Positions 26,150-35,263 of a stretch of 62,525 nt of DNA are shown here, piece by piece. Within the stretch, counting starts at the first letter, position 1, and each line of letters starts with the position of its first letter. The DNA lies in NCBI GenBank assembly GCA_964481175.1, contig CAYZSZ010000002.1, forward strand, positions 1 through 62,525. The letters are read 5' to 3'. The translations under genes and the position numbers were made by a program. The notes beneath the pieces were generated by a model, which saw only the letters and a program-made list of their open reading frames with translations, had not been told where the DNA came from and did not search any database. The stretch is from JAGOVB01 sp964481175. GTDB lineage: Bacteria > Patescibacteriota > Minisyncoccia > Phycocordibacterales > PALSA-1337.

Positions 26150-27238
26150 ATGAAAATAGAATGTATACAAGAGAGACTCATGGAAGCAGTCAGTACTGTG
26201 GAAAAGATCACAGGAAAGAACGCTTCTTTACCCATACTCTCAAGTATCGTAATTGAGGCAGATAAAAACAATCTTACTCTAAAATCAACAAATCTAGACC
26301 TAGGTATAGAGATTCTTGTGCCTGCAAAGATCGACGAGCCGGGGGCAGTAGCTGTCTCAGGCACAATACTTTCAACTTTTCTCTCTGGAGTGGCTGGTGA
26401 AAAGATAAAAATGGAGTTAAAAGACTCAAATCTAAAAATAAGTACATCAAAAAACAACACCACTATAAAAGTTCTCCCAATTGACGATTTTCCCATGATT
26501 CCTCGCGTTGAAGGGGATTCTTTCGAACTTGATGGAAAACAGTTTGTTAAAGGACTCAAGTCTGTTTGGTACAGTGCGTCTACATCAGGGGTAAAGCCAG
26601 AGCTTTCAAGTGTTTACATATATTGCGAAGAAGGATACGTTGTTTTTGCAGCAACAGACTCATTTAGACTTGCTGAAAAGAAAGTAAAGATAAAAAAAAG
26701 TAAGGATTTTGGATCCATTTTGATCCCTTTTAAAAATGTTTCTGAGATAGTAAGAGTAATAGAAAAAGCTGAAGGGGATGTAAAGGTAATCCTTTCAAAA
26801 AATCAGATTTCATGTGAATTTGAGAATGTGTACATGGTTTCTCGAGTGGTCGACGGTGTTTTTCCAGACTATCGACAGATTATTCCAAAGGAAAGTAAAA
26901 CATCAGTTGTTGTTTTGAAGCAAGATCTGATCCAGGCCCTAAAAATATCAAATATATTTTCAGACAAATTCAATCAAGTTCATATAAAAGTAAGCGATAC
27001 GGCTTTTGAAATTACCACAAAGAACAATGATATTGGAGACACTCTAAACCAAGTCGAAGCAGTCACAGAAGGGGAACCAATCGAGGTAAACTTCAATCAA
27101 AAATATATTACCGATTGTTTCCAGTCTATCGAGACAGACAGCCTTTCTTTAACCTTTAATGGCCCTAATAAGCCTGTAGTGATACGAAGTGTACCAGATA
27201 GTGCCTTTGTCTATATAGTAATGCCAATGAACCGCTAA
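26150..27238 (+). CDS. dnaN: DNA polymerase III sliding clamp (beta subunit)
   Basis: The beta clamp ring holds the replicative polymerase on DNA. The 362 aa length and features are standard: MKIECIQERLMEAVSTVEKI at the start, ILSSIVIEADKNNLTLKSTNLDLGI, and the C-terminal end FVYIVMPMNR. This is the usual hydrophobic clamp C-terminus, including the (M/L)P(M/I) pocket residues. It directly follows dnaA as in most bacteria, and its stop overlaps the next start by 1 base. Confidence 0.97.
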   Translation: MKIECIQERLMEAVSTVEKITGKNASLPILSSIVIEADKNNLTLKSTNLDLGIEILVPAKIDEPGAVAVSGTILSTFLSGVAGEKIKMELKDSNLKISTSKNNTTIKVLPIDDFPMIPRVEGDSFELDGKQFVKGLKSVWYSASTSGVKPELSSVYIYCEEGYVVFAATDSFRLAEKKVKIKKSKDFGSILIPFKNVSEIVRVIEKAEGDVKVILSKNQISCEFENVYMVSRVVDGVFPDYRQIIPKESKTSVVVLKQDLIQALKISNIFSDKFNQVHIKVSDTAFEITTKNNDIGDTLNQVEAVTEGEPIEVNFNQKYITDCFQSIETDSLSLTFNGPNKPVVIRSVPDSAFVYIVMPMNR

Positions 27239-27468
27239 TGTTCAATATAGCTCAATTTCTAGAGAAGTTTAAAAAAATAGGATTTGATAAAGAAAGTCAA
27301 AAGAAAATCATCATTGATTCACTTCGAGAAATGAATATCCCTGTGGAAGATATAACAATAAAGAATAAAGTGGTCACTGTTCGAGCCAGCTCAATCGTAA
27401 AAAACCAAATTTTTATGAAGAAAGCAAAGATTTTAGAGAAAATCCCAGGTATTCTCGATATTATTTAA
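27238..27468 (+). CDS. Small protein after dnaN, possibly DciA/DUF721-like
   Basis: This 76 aa protein is coupled to dnaN by a TAATG overlap. It is basic and has a predicted alpha-beta core, with VVTVRASSIVKNQIFMKKAK resembling the core of DUF721/DciA helicase-loader proteins, which often sit near dnaA and dnaN. The match is faint, so the name is only a suggestion. Its last 8 bases overlap the convergent PBP gene. Confidence 0.6.
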   Translation: MFNIAQFLEKFKKIGFDKESQKKIIIDSLREMNIPVEDITIKNKVVTVRASSIVKNQIFMKKAKILEKIPGILDII

Positions 27469-29956
27469 CTCGCAATTCAAACGTTTTTTCTCCTTTATTG
27501 AATACAGAGTCAAACGATCGTATGGTGATAGTGACATCTCCATCCAAATCAAGATCTTTTGGAATAAATGAGAAAGATTTTTTATCTGTCGATGCAATGT
27601 ACTTGTTGTTGATGTAAAGCTCTGATTTTCGATAAGGGAACTCACCATTAACTGAGAATGATATAGTCACTGTATCCTCATTATCAACTCGATTTGGAAG
27701 ATCAGTATCAAGACTTACTTGAAGTTGCGTATCGGCAGTGTGGACGTTGTCCTTTTCTGAAGGTATGTAGAAACTGCTTGATTCGACGAAGCCAGGGTTT
27801 TTCTTTTGCCATTCAGCAAACCATTTTCGAACACCGTACTCCCAAGACACATACTGTGAGTCGTTCTCAGGATTTTTTGGAATAGGACCGCGCGGATTGT
27901 CTTTGTCTACCCAGTGGAGGATAGAATGGACGCTAGGGTTGATAACCTCTTCTTTTGTTTCGTTAGGGGTAAACTCAGTCGCAAGTTTTCCTGAAATCGT
28001 ATCTTTGAAGTATGATTCGCCACCTTTCCAAGTTCCATTGAGTACTGGTTTAAGTCCCTGGGGAAGAGGTTCTGGTTTTTTAAAATAATCATTTGGCAGA
28101 GAAGACGCTATGTCTGCAAATAAAGCAGACCAAACTGGAGCGATGATGAGGCCGGCAACTTTTCGCTGCATCGGAGTGTTGTCATTGTTTCCAGCCCAAG
28201 CTGTAAGCACAAGGGAAGGGGTGTACCCGATAACCCACACATCACGATAGTCGTTAGTGGTACCTGTTTTTATGGCTACTTCTCGTGGAACACCACTCAA
28301 AAGGTTCGTAAGACTTTCGATACGGACTTTTTTATCAGAAAGGATGTCTGAGATCTGTCGAGCTGTATTTTCAGAGAGGACTCGTTCTGGAGCAGTCCTT
28401 GATTCTTCCAACACTTTTCCGTTCGTGTCCTCAACCTTGAGGATAAAACGAGGGCTATTTTTTATACCGTCATTCGCAAATACTCCATATCCACTTGTTA
28501 TCTCGAGAGGGGAAACTTCACCGCCTCCGAGCACGAGTGTGAGACCATAGCGATCAGGATCATTGAGACTTTCTAGACCCATGTCATTTGCTAGCGATAT
28601 TGAGTCTTTTATTCCTGCCAAGTAAAGTGTTTTTACAGCTGGAATGTTTCTCGACTGGGCTAAAGCAAAACGCATGGTCATAGGGCCAGGGTATATATCA
28701 TCGTAGTTATCCGGCGAGTAACACTTTATTTTGTCGTTTTTTGGATTCTTTGGCTTGCTATCAGGGGTACATTCGCTAGAAAACTCAGTCTTTACGTCAA
28801 ACAGCATCGTGTCTGGGGTGTAGCCTTTGTTAAAGGCAGTAGCATACACAAAGGGCTTCATCGTCGATCCTGGCTGTCGTCGAGCGGTGATGATGTTGAA
28901 ATTTCCATCTATTGTCTGGTCAAAATAGTTTTTTGATCCAACCATCATGACAATATCTCCATTTCGTGGATCGATTGCTACCATGGCGGTGTTGCTTGCT
29001 CCATAGTCGTCGTTTAGCTTTGGTGCAAAATTTTTTACTACACCCTCAGCTTTTTCTTGAAGTTTGTAATCGAGTGTGGTGGTAACCTTTAGACCATTTT
29101 GAAATACAAAATCCTCACCGTACTTATCAATCAAGTACTGCTTTACCATCAAAGCAAAGTGGGGGGCGCGGATGCTGGTGCTACTTCGTTCTAGGAAGTT
29201 CACTACTTCTTTTTTTGCATTATCATACTCTTCTTGAGTGATAAATTTGTTTTCCTTCATTTTTAGGAGAACGAGATCTTTACGTGCATCGAGAGCAGCT
29301 TTGTTTTTTCCGTATGGAGAGTAGTAGGTTGGAGCTTGTGATAGGGCAGAGATATATGCAGCTTCTGCCAAAGTGATATCTTTTGCACTTTTACCATAAA
29401 AGGCACGGCTCGCTTCCTCGACACCATAGAGGCTGCCTCCATAAGGGGTTTCGTTCAGATACGTTGAGAGAATCTGGTCTTTGGTCAACATTTTCTCAAG
29501 TTTCAAAGCCAAAACCCACTCTTTTAGCTTTCGGGTGAGAGTTTTGTCTTTGGTAAGCACGGTGTTTTTTATAACCTGCTGTGTGATAGTCGATCCTCCT
29601 TGTGTGAGTCCTCCTGGGATGAGGTTTGCAATAACTGCACGTATGATAGCGGTCGGTTTGATCCCGATGTGTTTATAAAAATCGATATCTTCGATCGCTA
29701 TGGTACCTTTTTTCAAATAATCAGAGATTTGGTCGAAAGGAACGACAGTTCTCTTGGTATCTTCGTGAACATCGTAGAGGAGAATAGTGCCAGTTCGATC
29801 GTAGATTTTTGTGCTTTGAGTGACACGTCTCTGTTCAAAAGACGAAATATCAGGCATTTTGATGGTAGAGAGCCACAAAATAGCCAGTCCGACGCATATG
29901 ATACCGACCGAACTTGCTAAAAGAGCTAGGTTTTTTATCTTTTTACGATGTCTCAT
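27461..29956 (-). CDS. Class A penicillin-binding protein (PBP1A type)
   Basis: This bifunctional enzyme polymerises glycan strands and cross-links peptides. It is 831 aa from ATG 29956. It has an N-terminal membrane anchor (LALLASSVGIICVGLAILWL), a GT51 transglycosylase domain with AIEDIDFYKHIGIKP and GGSTITQQVIKN, and a transpeptidase domain with GSTMKPF (active Ser and Lys), SRN and KTGTTNDYRDVW. A C-terminal beta-rich extension follows. The frame continues 28 codons upstream of the chosen start, but that region overlaps the divergent tyrS promoter and is not conserved-looking. Its presence shows a peptidoglycan wall. Confidence 0.94.
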   Translation of the reverse strand: MRHRKKIKNLALLASSVGIICVGLAILWLSTIKMPDISSFEQRRVTQSTKIYDRTGTILLYDVHEDTKRTVVPFDQISDYLKKGTIAIEDIDFYKHIGIKPTAIIRAVIANLIPGGLTQGGSTITQQVIKNTVLTKDKTLTRKLKEWVLALKLEKMLTKDQILSTYLNETPYGGSLYGVEEASRAFYGKSAKDITLAEAAYISALSQAPTYYSPYGKNKAALDARKDLVLLKMKENKFITQEEYDNAKKEVVNFLERSSTSIRAPHFALMVKQYLIDKYGEDFVFQNGLKVTTTLDYKLQEKAEGVVKNFAPKLNDDYGASNTAMVAIDPRNGDIVMMVGSKNYFDQTIDGNFNIITARRQPGSTMKPFVYATAFNKGYTPDTMLFDVKTEFSSECTPDSKPKNPKNDKIKCYSPDNYDDIYPGPMTMRFALAQSRNIPAVKTLYLAGIKDSISLANDMGLESLNDPDRYGLTLVLGGGEVSPLEITSGYGVFANDGIKNSPRFILKVEDTNGKVLEESRTAPERVLSENTARQISDILSDKKVRIESLTNLLSGVPREVAIKTGTTNDYRDVWVIGYTPSLVLTAWAGNNDNTPMQRKVAGLIIAPVWSALFADIASSLPNDYFKKPEPLPQGLKPVLNGTWKGGESYFKDTISGKLATEFTPNETKEEVINPSVHSILHWVDKDNPRGPIPKNPENDSQYVSWEYGVRKWFAEWQKKNPGFVESSSFYIPSEKDNVHTADTQLQVSLDTDLPNRVDNEDTVTISFSVNGEFPYRKSELYINNKYIASTDKKSFSFIPKDLDLDGDVTITIRSFDSVFNKGEKTFELRVK

Positions 29957-29994
29957 TTGATGAATTTTAGCACAGTTTGTGTTAGATTGTTTGT

Positions 29995-31119
29995 ATGATT
30001 GATGAAATATTGAACCGAGGAATAGAGAACGTATACCCAAATAAAGAGGCCGTAAAAGCTCGACTCGAAAAAGAAAAGCTCACTTTTTATTATGGTGTCG
30101 ACCCTACGGGTCCAACACTTCATGTTGGACACCTCATTCCGCTCCTTCGTCTCGCAAAACTCCAAAAATTAGGACATAAGATAGTTTTTCTTATCGGTGA
30201 TTTTACCGCAATGATCGGTGATCCGACTGATAAAACTGCTGCCCGCAAGAAACTTTCTCGTGAAGAGGTCTTAAATAACTGCAAGAGATACAAAGATCAA
30301 ATCAGCAAATTTCTCGATCTAGATAAAATTGAAATAAAATACAATTCAGAGTGGTTGAGCAGAATGAATTTTGGTGAGGTACTCGAGCTCGCATCTCAGG
30401 TGACTGTCGATCAAATGCTTAAGCGAGACATGTTTGTAAATCGAATGAAAGACAATAAACCTATATACATACATGAGTTTATGTATCCTTTGATGCAGGG
30501 ATACGACTCTGTTGCAATGAATGTGGACGGAGAGATTGGAGGGAACGATCAAGTGTTTAATATGCTTGTTGGAAGAGATTTAGTAAAAAACAAAGATAAA
30601 ATAGTTATTGCCACAAAGCTTTTGGTTGATCCTACAGGAAAGAAAATGGGTAAGTCAGAAGGAAACATGGTCAGCCTCGATCAAAGTCCAGAAGATATGT
30701 TTGGAAAAGTTATGTCATGGACCGATGAGATGATGCCGCTTGCATACGAGCTGCTTACCGAAGAAAACGTGCCGAATATCCACCCAAAAGAAATCAAAAT
30801 AAATCTCGCAAAAAAGATCGTGACACTTTGTCATGATGCGGCCGCTGCAGAAAAAGCACACCAAGCATTTGAACAGACATTCTCAAAAGGGGAGTTGCCT
30901 GAAGATATTTTGACTGTAAAAACAACAGCGGGTACTAGCCTCGTTGATATAGTTGTAGAAAACAAAATAGTCGAATCAAAAAGCGAGTTTCGCCGTCTCG
31001 TTGAAGGAAATGGTGTAGAGATTGTCGGAAAAGGAAAAGTAAGTGATGCACAAATAAAAATCTCCGAGCCTATCGAAGTCAAAGTAGGCAAGCGGAGATT
31101 CTTAAAAATTGTTTTGTAA
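29995..31119 (+). CDS. tyrS: Tyrosyl-tRNA synthetase
   Basis: It charges tRNA-Tyr. The 374 aa protein has the class I HIGH-like motif LHVGHLIPLL in the TyrRS context YYGVDPTGPTLHV, the KMSKS-like motif KKMGKSEGN, and a C-terminal S4-like RNA-binding segment (EFRRLVEGNGVEIVGKGKVS). TyrRS, not TrpRS, is indicated by the YGxDPTxxxLHxGH pattern and the S4 tail. It is shorter than the 420 aa E. coli enzyme. A TAGATT box ends six bases before the ATG, so it is probably leaderless. It is divergent from the PBP gene. Confidence 0.94.
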   Translation: MIDEILNRGIENVYPNKEAVKARLEKEKLTFYYGVDPTGPTLHVGHLIPLLRLAKLQKLGHKIVFLIGDFTAMIGDPTDKTAARKKLSREEVLNNCKRYKDQISKFLDLDKIEIKYNSEWLSRMNFGEVLELASQVTVDQMLKRDMFVNRMKDNKPIYIHEFMYPLMQGYDSVAMNVDGEIGGNDQVFNMLVGRDLVKNKDKIVIATKLLVDPTGKKMGKSEGNMVSLDQSPEDMFGKVMSWTDEMMPLAYELLTEENVPNIHPKEIKINLAKKIVTLCHDAAAAEKAHQAFEQTFSKGELPEDILTVKTTAGTSLVDIVVENKIVESKSEFRRLVEGNGVEIVGKGKVSDAQIKISEPIEVKVGKRRFLKIVL

Positions 31120-31302
31120 TTATTCTTCCCAGCGATCACCAAAAGGGTTGATCTCTTCTTCAAGCACACCTTCTTCGTCGTCACCTTCTACCTCCTCATC
31201 GTCTCCGTCCAATATCACAGGAACTTCACCGATCTCTAGATCATCATCTACCTTTTTTGCTTTTTTCGGATCAAATTCTACTTCAAGTTCGTCTGCTGAC
31301 AT
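31120..31302 (-). CDS. Small highly acidic protein
   Basis: This 60 aa frame fills the gap between tyrS and ruvC on the minus strand. It is extremely acidic (EVEGDDEEGVLEEEINPFGD) and ends exactly where tyrS stops. I recognise no family. Its composition is like acidic tails or disordered small proteins often seen next to ribosomal or RNA polymerase genes. It is probably real because it fits the gap without overlap and has an ATG, but this is not certain. Confidence 0.5.
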   Translation of the reverse strand: MSADELEVEFDPKKAKKVDDDLEIGEVPVILDGDDEEVEGDDEEGVLEEEINPFGDRWEE

Positions 31303-31349
31303 TTCGTTTTGTTATCGTTATTAATCTGATTTTCTAGTTGTAACAAATA

Positions 31350-31832
31350 CTAAATAATTTTGCAACTATTTTTTACTGTGGAAAAGTAAGTGAGACCGAC
31401 TGCGATCGCATCAAACTCATCATCGTGTTTGATTTCTTTTTCAATTTTCACTAATTTTGGAACCATAAAGATAATTTGTTTTTTATCACTGCGCCCATGA
31501 CTCGTGATCGCCATTTTTATCTGTAGTGGTGTAAATTCAAAAATAGGGAGGCCTTTACGAGCAGCTTCGTACGCTACCACACCACGTGCTTCTGCTACAT
31601 GCATGGCAGTTTTTTGGTTGTTTTGAAAGAAAAGTGTTTCGATAGCACAAGCAGTCGGTTCAAATGTTTCTATTACACGGCTGATTTCCTCGCCGATTTG
31701 TTTTAGGCGCACGTAAAAATTATCTTTTGGAGATGTTTTGAAACAGTCAGAGTAGAGCAGGCGGTCTTTGTCGAGAATGGCGATACCAAGTCGCTCAAAA
31801 CCTGGGTCGATAGCGAGAACTCTATTCTGCAT
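31350..31832 (-). CDS. ruvC: Holliday junction resolvase RuvC
   Basis: RuvC cuts Holliday junctions. From ATG 31832 the protein is 160 aa, the normal length. It shows VLAIDPGFERLGIA (first catalytic Asp), CAIETLFFQNNQKTAMHVAEARG (Glu) and HDDEFDAIAVGL (the last catalytic acids). The frame extends 23 codons upstream into yebC, but MQNRVLAIDPG is the family start. It overlaps the yebC stop by 11 bases and forms a ruvB-yebC-ruvC operon. ruvA is not here but at 43489. Confidence 0.95.
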   Translation of the reverse strand: MQNRVLAIDPGFERLGIAILDKDRLLYSDCFKTSPKDNFYVRLKQIGEEISRVIETFEPTACAIETLFFQNNQKTAMHVAEARGVVAYEAARKGLPIFEFTPLQIKMAITSHGRSDKKQIIFMVPKLVKIEKEIKHDDEFDAIAVGLTYFSTVKNSCKII

Positions 31833-32349
31833 TGGTAAAGACTTCTTGAACTTCGTCATTTTCTTCGAGTTCGTCGATGATGGTCTGGAGCTTTTCACCA
31901 TCTTCGTCGCTAATAGGGATCATGGTCTGTGGCACCCAGCCTTCATTTGTCTTTGTAAAAGCCCATGATGCACTGCCAGGGACAGCAAGTTCAAAACCGT
32001 TTTTTGAAAGAATGTGTTTTACGTCCTGAGCAGCCTTGTTGCGATTGCTGGTAAGGCCTTCGATGATGAGCGCACAGCCTCCTGGGCCGTATGCTTCATA
32101 AGTTACATTTTCCATCACCTCAGTGTCCGTGGTTGCTTTTTTTACTGCTCGGTCGATCGTGTCGTTCGGCACATTTTCTTTGCGTGCTTTTTCGATAGCG
32201 TTCGCAAGCCCTGGGGACTTGAGGTTTCCTCCAGCTTTTTTTGCCTCTACTGTGATAAGTCGAACCATTTTGCCAAAAATCTTGCTCTTTTGAGCATCGG
32301 TCTTTGCTTTCTGATGTTTAATTTTTGAAAATTTATTATGTCCTGACAT
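31822..32349 (-). CDS. YebC/PmpR family protein, shortened
   Basis: YebC/TACO1 proteins act in regulation or in translation of difficult sequences. The start MSGHNKFSKIKHQKAKTDAQ is the family signature. ENVTYEAYGPGGCALIIEGL and LTSNRNKAAQDVKHILSKNG follow. The protein is only 175 aa against about 240 in most bacteria; the shortage is in the third domain after FTKTNEGWVPQT. The frame is intact and overlaps both neighbours (ruvB by 14 bases, ruvC by 11), so this is a compact form and not a broken gene. Confidence 0.9.
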   Translation of the reverse strand: MSGHNKFSKIKHQKAKTDAQKSKIFGKMVRLITVEAKKAGGNLKSPGLANAIEKARKENVPNDTIDRAVKKATTDTEVMENVTYEAYGPGGCALIIEGLTSNRNKAAQDVKHILSKNGFELAVPGSASWAFTKTNEGWVPQTMIPISDEDGEKLQTIIDELEENDEVQEVFTNAE

Positions 32350-33304
32350 GTGCGTATGCTTTATCGGTTACTTTTCTTCCTCTGCTTGTTCTTTCTAATA
32401 ATCCTAATTGTATCAAATACGGCTCATATACGTCCTCTATAGTTTCTTGTTCTTCGCTCGTTGCTGCACTTAGTGTGCTCAAACCGACTGGACCACCATC
32501 AAACTTGTCGATGATGACTTTTAACATATCACGATCTGCCTGATTTAGTCCAAGCGAATCGATGCCGAGCATAGCGAGAGCTTTGTCGACGATGTCTTTT
32601 GTCAGTTTTGAATGGTTTATCTGAGCGTAGTCGCGGCAGCGCTTTAAAAAGTAGTTTGCGGTTCGTGGGGTAAATCGGCTTCTCTTGGCAATTTCTGCTG
32701 CAGCATTGTGTTCGATCTCGATATCTAGTATCTTTGCTGAGCGTTTGATGATCTCCTCGATTTCTTTTTCGGTATAAAACTCTAGTTTAAAGGTTCCTCC
32801 AGAGAAACGTGACCGAAGAGGAGCAGAGATCATGGCTACGCGTGTGGTCGCAGCTATAAGCGTAAATGGAGGCAGTTCTAGTTGTATAGTTCGAGCCGAT
32901 GGACCTTTGCCGATGATGATGTCGAGTGATCCGCTCTCCATAGCAGGGTAGAGCACTTCTTCTATGGCTTTGTTGAGCCGATGTATCTCGTCGATAAAGA
33001 GAATGTCTCCCGCAGAGAGGTTTGTGAGGATGCTTGCGAGGTCGCCAACCTTTAAAATGGCAGGACCCGAGGTGATTTTGATTGCAGCACCAGTCTCTTT
33101 TGCGATGAGGTGTGCCAAAGTTGTCTTTCCAAGTCCTGGAGGACCATAAAAGAGGATGTGTTCTGGTGGATGATTACGCTGTTTTGCTGCAGTAAGGAGG
33201 ATGTGTAGGTTATCTTTTATGTTTTTCTGACCAATATAGTCATCCCACCGTGAGGGACGGAGGGTTTGATCAAGGTAAGCGATATCTTTGGGGGTACTTG
33301 ACAT
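32336..33304 (-). CDS. ruvB: Holliday junction branch migration ATPase RuvB
   Basis: RuvB drives branch migration with RuvA. The 322 aa protein has Walker A FYGPPGLGKTTLAHLI, Walker B GDILFIDEIHRLNK, sensor 1 FTLIAATTRVAMIS and the C-terminal winged helix (GGPVGLSTLSAATSEEQETI). The start lies just upstream of a very conserved LRPSRWDDYIGQ. It begins the ruvB-yebC-ruvC operon. Confidence 0.96.
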   Translation of the reverse strand: MSSTPKDIAYLDQTLRPSRWDDYIGQKNIKDNLHILLTAAKQRNHPPEHILFYGPPGLGKTTLAHLIAKETGAAIKITSGPAILKVGDLASILTNLSAGDILFIDEIHRLNKAIEEVLYPAMESGSLDIIIGKGPSARTIQLELPPFTLIAATTRVAMISAPLRSRFSGGTFKLEFYTEKEIEEIIKRSAKILDIEIEHNAAAEIAKRSRFTPRTANYFLKRCRDYAQINHSKLTKDIVDKALAMLGIDSLGLNQADRDMLKVIIDKFDGGPVGLSTLSAATSEEQETIEDVYEPYLIQLGLLERTSRGRKVTDKAYAHVRT

Positions 33305-33358
33305 AAAATTGTTTGTGTGCTAGGATACTCTATGAAACTCATTTACAGTATCGAATTC

Positions 33359-33512
33359 AAAAATCTCTAAGCAATGGATCCCGTTTGCGCGGGGTTCCTG
33401 ATTTATTTTTAAGGACTCTTTGGTTCGTTTCTTCGGAAACGACACTGGGGATATCCTCGAGTATATTTCTAGCTTCTGATGTCCGCATTGAAAGTATTGC
33501 TTAGAGATTTTT
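33359..33512. ncRNA. 154-nt structured element closed by a perfect 17-bp inverted repeat
   Basis: The gap between ruvB and the PilB-like gene has no credible protein. A 17-base arm AAAAATCTCTAAGCAAT (33359-33375) is matched exactly by its reverse complement (33496-33512). Inside are a hairpin CCCG / CGGG flanked by GGA / TCC, and a hairpin TCGTTTC-TTCG-GAAACGA. The whole looks like one long rod with a central bubble, which is the general shape of 6S RNA, but I cannot confirm the family. Either strand ends in a T5 tract. A small transposon-like element is an alternative, but I see no target duplication. Confidence 0.55.
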
Positions 33513-33550
33513 GTACTCGACTTCTAACGTTCTTATCACATCGTACTCCT

Positions 33551-35209
33551 CTATATAGAAATTTCAATAACTCTTTCTAGTTCTTCAATACTTGTAACTC
33601 CCTGTAAAGCCTTGATGACACCATCTTGAGCCATTGTGAGGATTCCTTGGGGTAGGGCAGCTGTTTTTATTTCTTGTGAGCTACCACCCATCTCCACTAT
33701 TTTGTTTACTTCTGCATCGAGAAGAATACCTTCGTATATACCGATTCGGCCTTTGTATCCTGTCTGATTACATTTTTCACAGCCAACTGCTTGCCAGAGC
33801 TTTGCGGTCTGAGGAATTTCTTTTTTATCTATTACTGTTTCGAGTACAGCTTGGACTTTTGGATTGGTATTGTCGATCTCTTTTTTACATGAGGTGCACA
33901 ATTTTCGAACAAGACGTTGTGCGAGGCTGATATTTATCGCAGAACCCATCACTCGAGAGTTTACTCCGAGGTCGAGGAGGCGAGGGAAGGCTCCAGCAGC
34001 GTCATTTGTATGCAGTGTAGAAAATACGAGGTGACCCGTGAGTGCAGAGTTTATTGCAATCGCTGCGGTTTCTCCGTCGCGGATTTCTCCCACCATGATA
34101 ATGTCCGGATCTTGTCGCAAGGCTGAGCGTAGACCTTCGAGGAAGTTGTATCCTTGCTCGTTTACTTGAGTCTGAGTGATTCCCTCTAGGTGATATTCGA
34201 TAGGGTCTTCGATGGTGATGATCTTTACGCTTGGACCATATACTTTTTTGAGAAAAGCGTAGAGAGTAGTTGTCTTTCCTGAACCTGTAGGACCGGTGGT
34301 GAGGACCATTCCGTTTGGTTTGTCGATCTGCTCCAAAAGAATTCTGAGTAGTTTTGTATGTATTCCCAAGTCTTCGAGAGGAACTGCAATAGATTTTGGA
34401 TTGAGAAGACGAAGCACGACTGACTCATTATATGCACCAGGGAGAACTGATGTACGGATTTCTATGTCTGTATCTTTTACTTTTACACTAAAGCGTCCAT
34501 CCTGTGCGCCTTTTTTTACGTTTAGTTTTAGTCCTGAAAGGAGTTTGATACGAGAGAGGAGGAGGGAATAGGTAGCAATATCAAAACTGATTACATCAGC
34601 AAGTACTCCGTCGAGACGATAGCGGAGACGGATGTATTCTTCTTCTGGCTCAAGGTGTATATCCGAAGCTTCTGTTGCAATCGCACCAGCAATGATTGTT
34701 TCGAGCATTCGAGATACTCGATAGCTTTTGTTCTGTGTAAGGATTTCTTTGAGGATGGCCTGGGTTTCTGGTAGTGATTTTGCTTTGGCAACGATGTTTG
34801 AGATCTCTTCGTTTGCTATGTCGAGTGCTCCTGCCTTGGTTTCGTATGCAAAAGAGATGTCTTTGTAGGCTTTCCATGCCTTTTCTAGGCTTGCGGTAGA
34901 AGCGATAAATACAATCGGCTCGTAGCCTGAGTGTTTTAGTCCCTCAGCAATATCAGCGACTTTAGGATCGCTTGGGTTTCTGGCCGCAATCTTTACTTTT
35001 TTATCTACGATAGCAAAAGCAGCCACCTTTGCATCAAAGGCTTTGTGCTCGTCGATGAGTCGGAGGGCATCGGTGTTTACTGATACAACAGAAAGATCGA
35101 TATATTCGATATTGTTCTTTTGAGAGAGGAGTCTCACGAGATCTTCCTCCTCTTTTTTCAAAAGTTCGTTTACTTTTCTATTGCTTTTATCTTCATCGAA
35201 GGTAACCAT
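33551..35209 (-). CDS. pilB: GspE/PilB family type II/IV pilus assembly ATPase
   Basis: It powers pilus extension or type II-like secretion. The 552 aa protein has an N-terminal MshE-like region, a linker domain (EATDIHLEPEEEYIRLRYRL-like segment at about 170), and Walker A VLTTGPTGSGKTTTLYAFL. The aspartate and Walker B boxes follow (DPDIIMVGEIRDGETA), then the His box, and a four-cysteine zinc motif (LCTSC and CEKC). With PilMNO at 51.4-53.7 kb it makes up a minimal type IV pilus. The prepilin, PilC and prepilin peptidase are not in the window. It stands alone on its transcript. Confidence 0.9.
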   Translation of the reverse strand: MVTFDEDKSNRKVNELLKKEEEDLVRLLSQKNNIEYIDLSVVSVNTDALRLIDEHKAFDAKVAAFAIVDKKVKIAARNPSDPKVADIAEGLKHSGYEPIVFIASTASLEKAWKAYKDISFAYETKAGALDIANEEISNIVAKAKSLPETQAILKEILTQNKSYRVSRMLETIIAGAIATEASDIHLEPEEEYIRLRYRLDGVLADVISFDIATYSLLLSRIKLLSGLKLNVKKGAQDGRFSVKVKDTDIEIRTSVLPGAYNESVVLRLLNPKSIAVPLEDLGIHTKLLRILLEQIDKPNGMVLTTGPTGSGKTTTLYAFLKKVYGPSVKIITIEDPIEYHLEGITQTQVNEQGYNFLEGLRSALRQDPDIIMVGEIRDGETAAIAINSALTGHLVFSTLHTNDAAGAFPRLLDLGVNSRVMGSAINISLAQRLVRKLCTSCKKEIDNTNPKVQAVLETVIDKKEIPQTAKLWQAVGCEKCNQTGYKGRIGIYEGILLDAEVNKIVEMGGSSQEIKTAALPQGILTMAQDGVIKALQGVTSIEELERVIEISI

Positions 35210-35227
35210 AGCAAAATTATAGCATCA

Positions 35228-35257
35228 TTGACAGATAGCATCTTAAAGTGTTATAAT
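35228..35257 (+). promoter_or_regulatory. Consensus promoter of the small lipoprotein gene
   Basis: A perfect TTGACA (35228-35233) and a perfect TATAAT (35252-35257) are separated by 18 bases. The expected start of RNA is at the GTG start codon (35264). Few genes in the window have both boxes at consensus. Confidence 0.85.
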
Positions 35258-35263
35258 ATAGGA

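Noticed and set aside
33313..33504. 63-codon plus-strand frame in the inverted-repeat element
   Set aside because: It is made of the hairpin arms and shows no protein-like composition.
35120..35263. N-terminal extension of the lipoprotein reading frame
   Set aside because: It lies upstream of a perfect promoter and antisense to pilB; GTG 35264 places the lipobox correctly.
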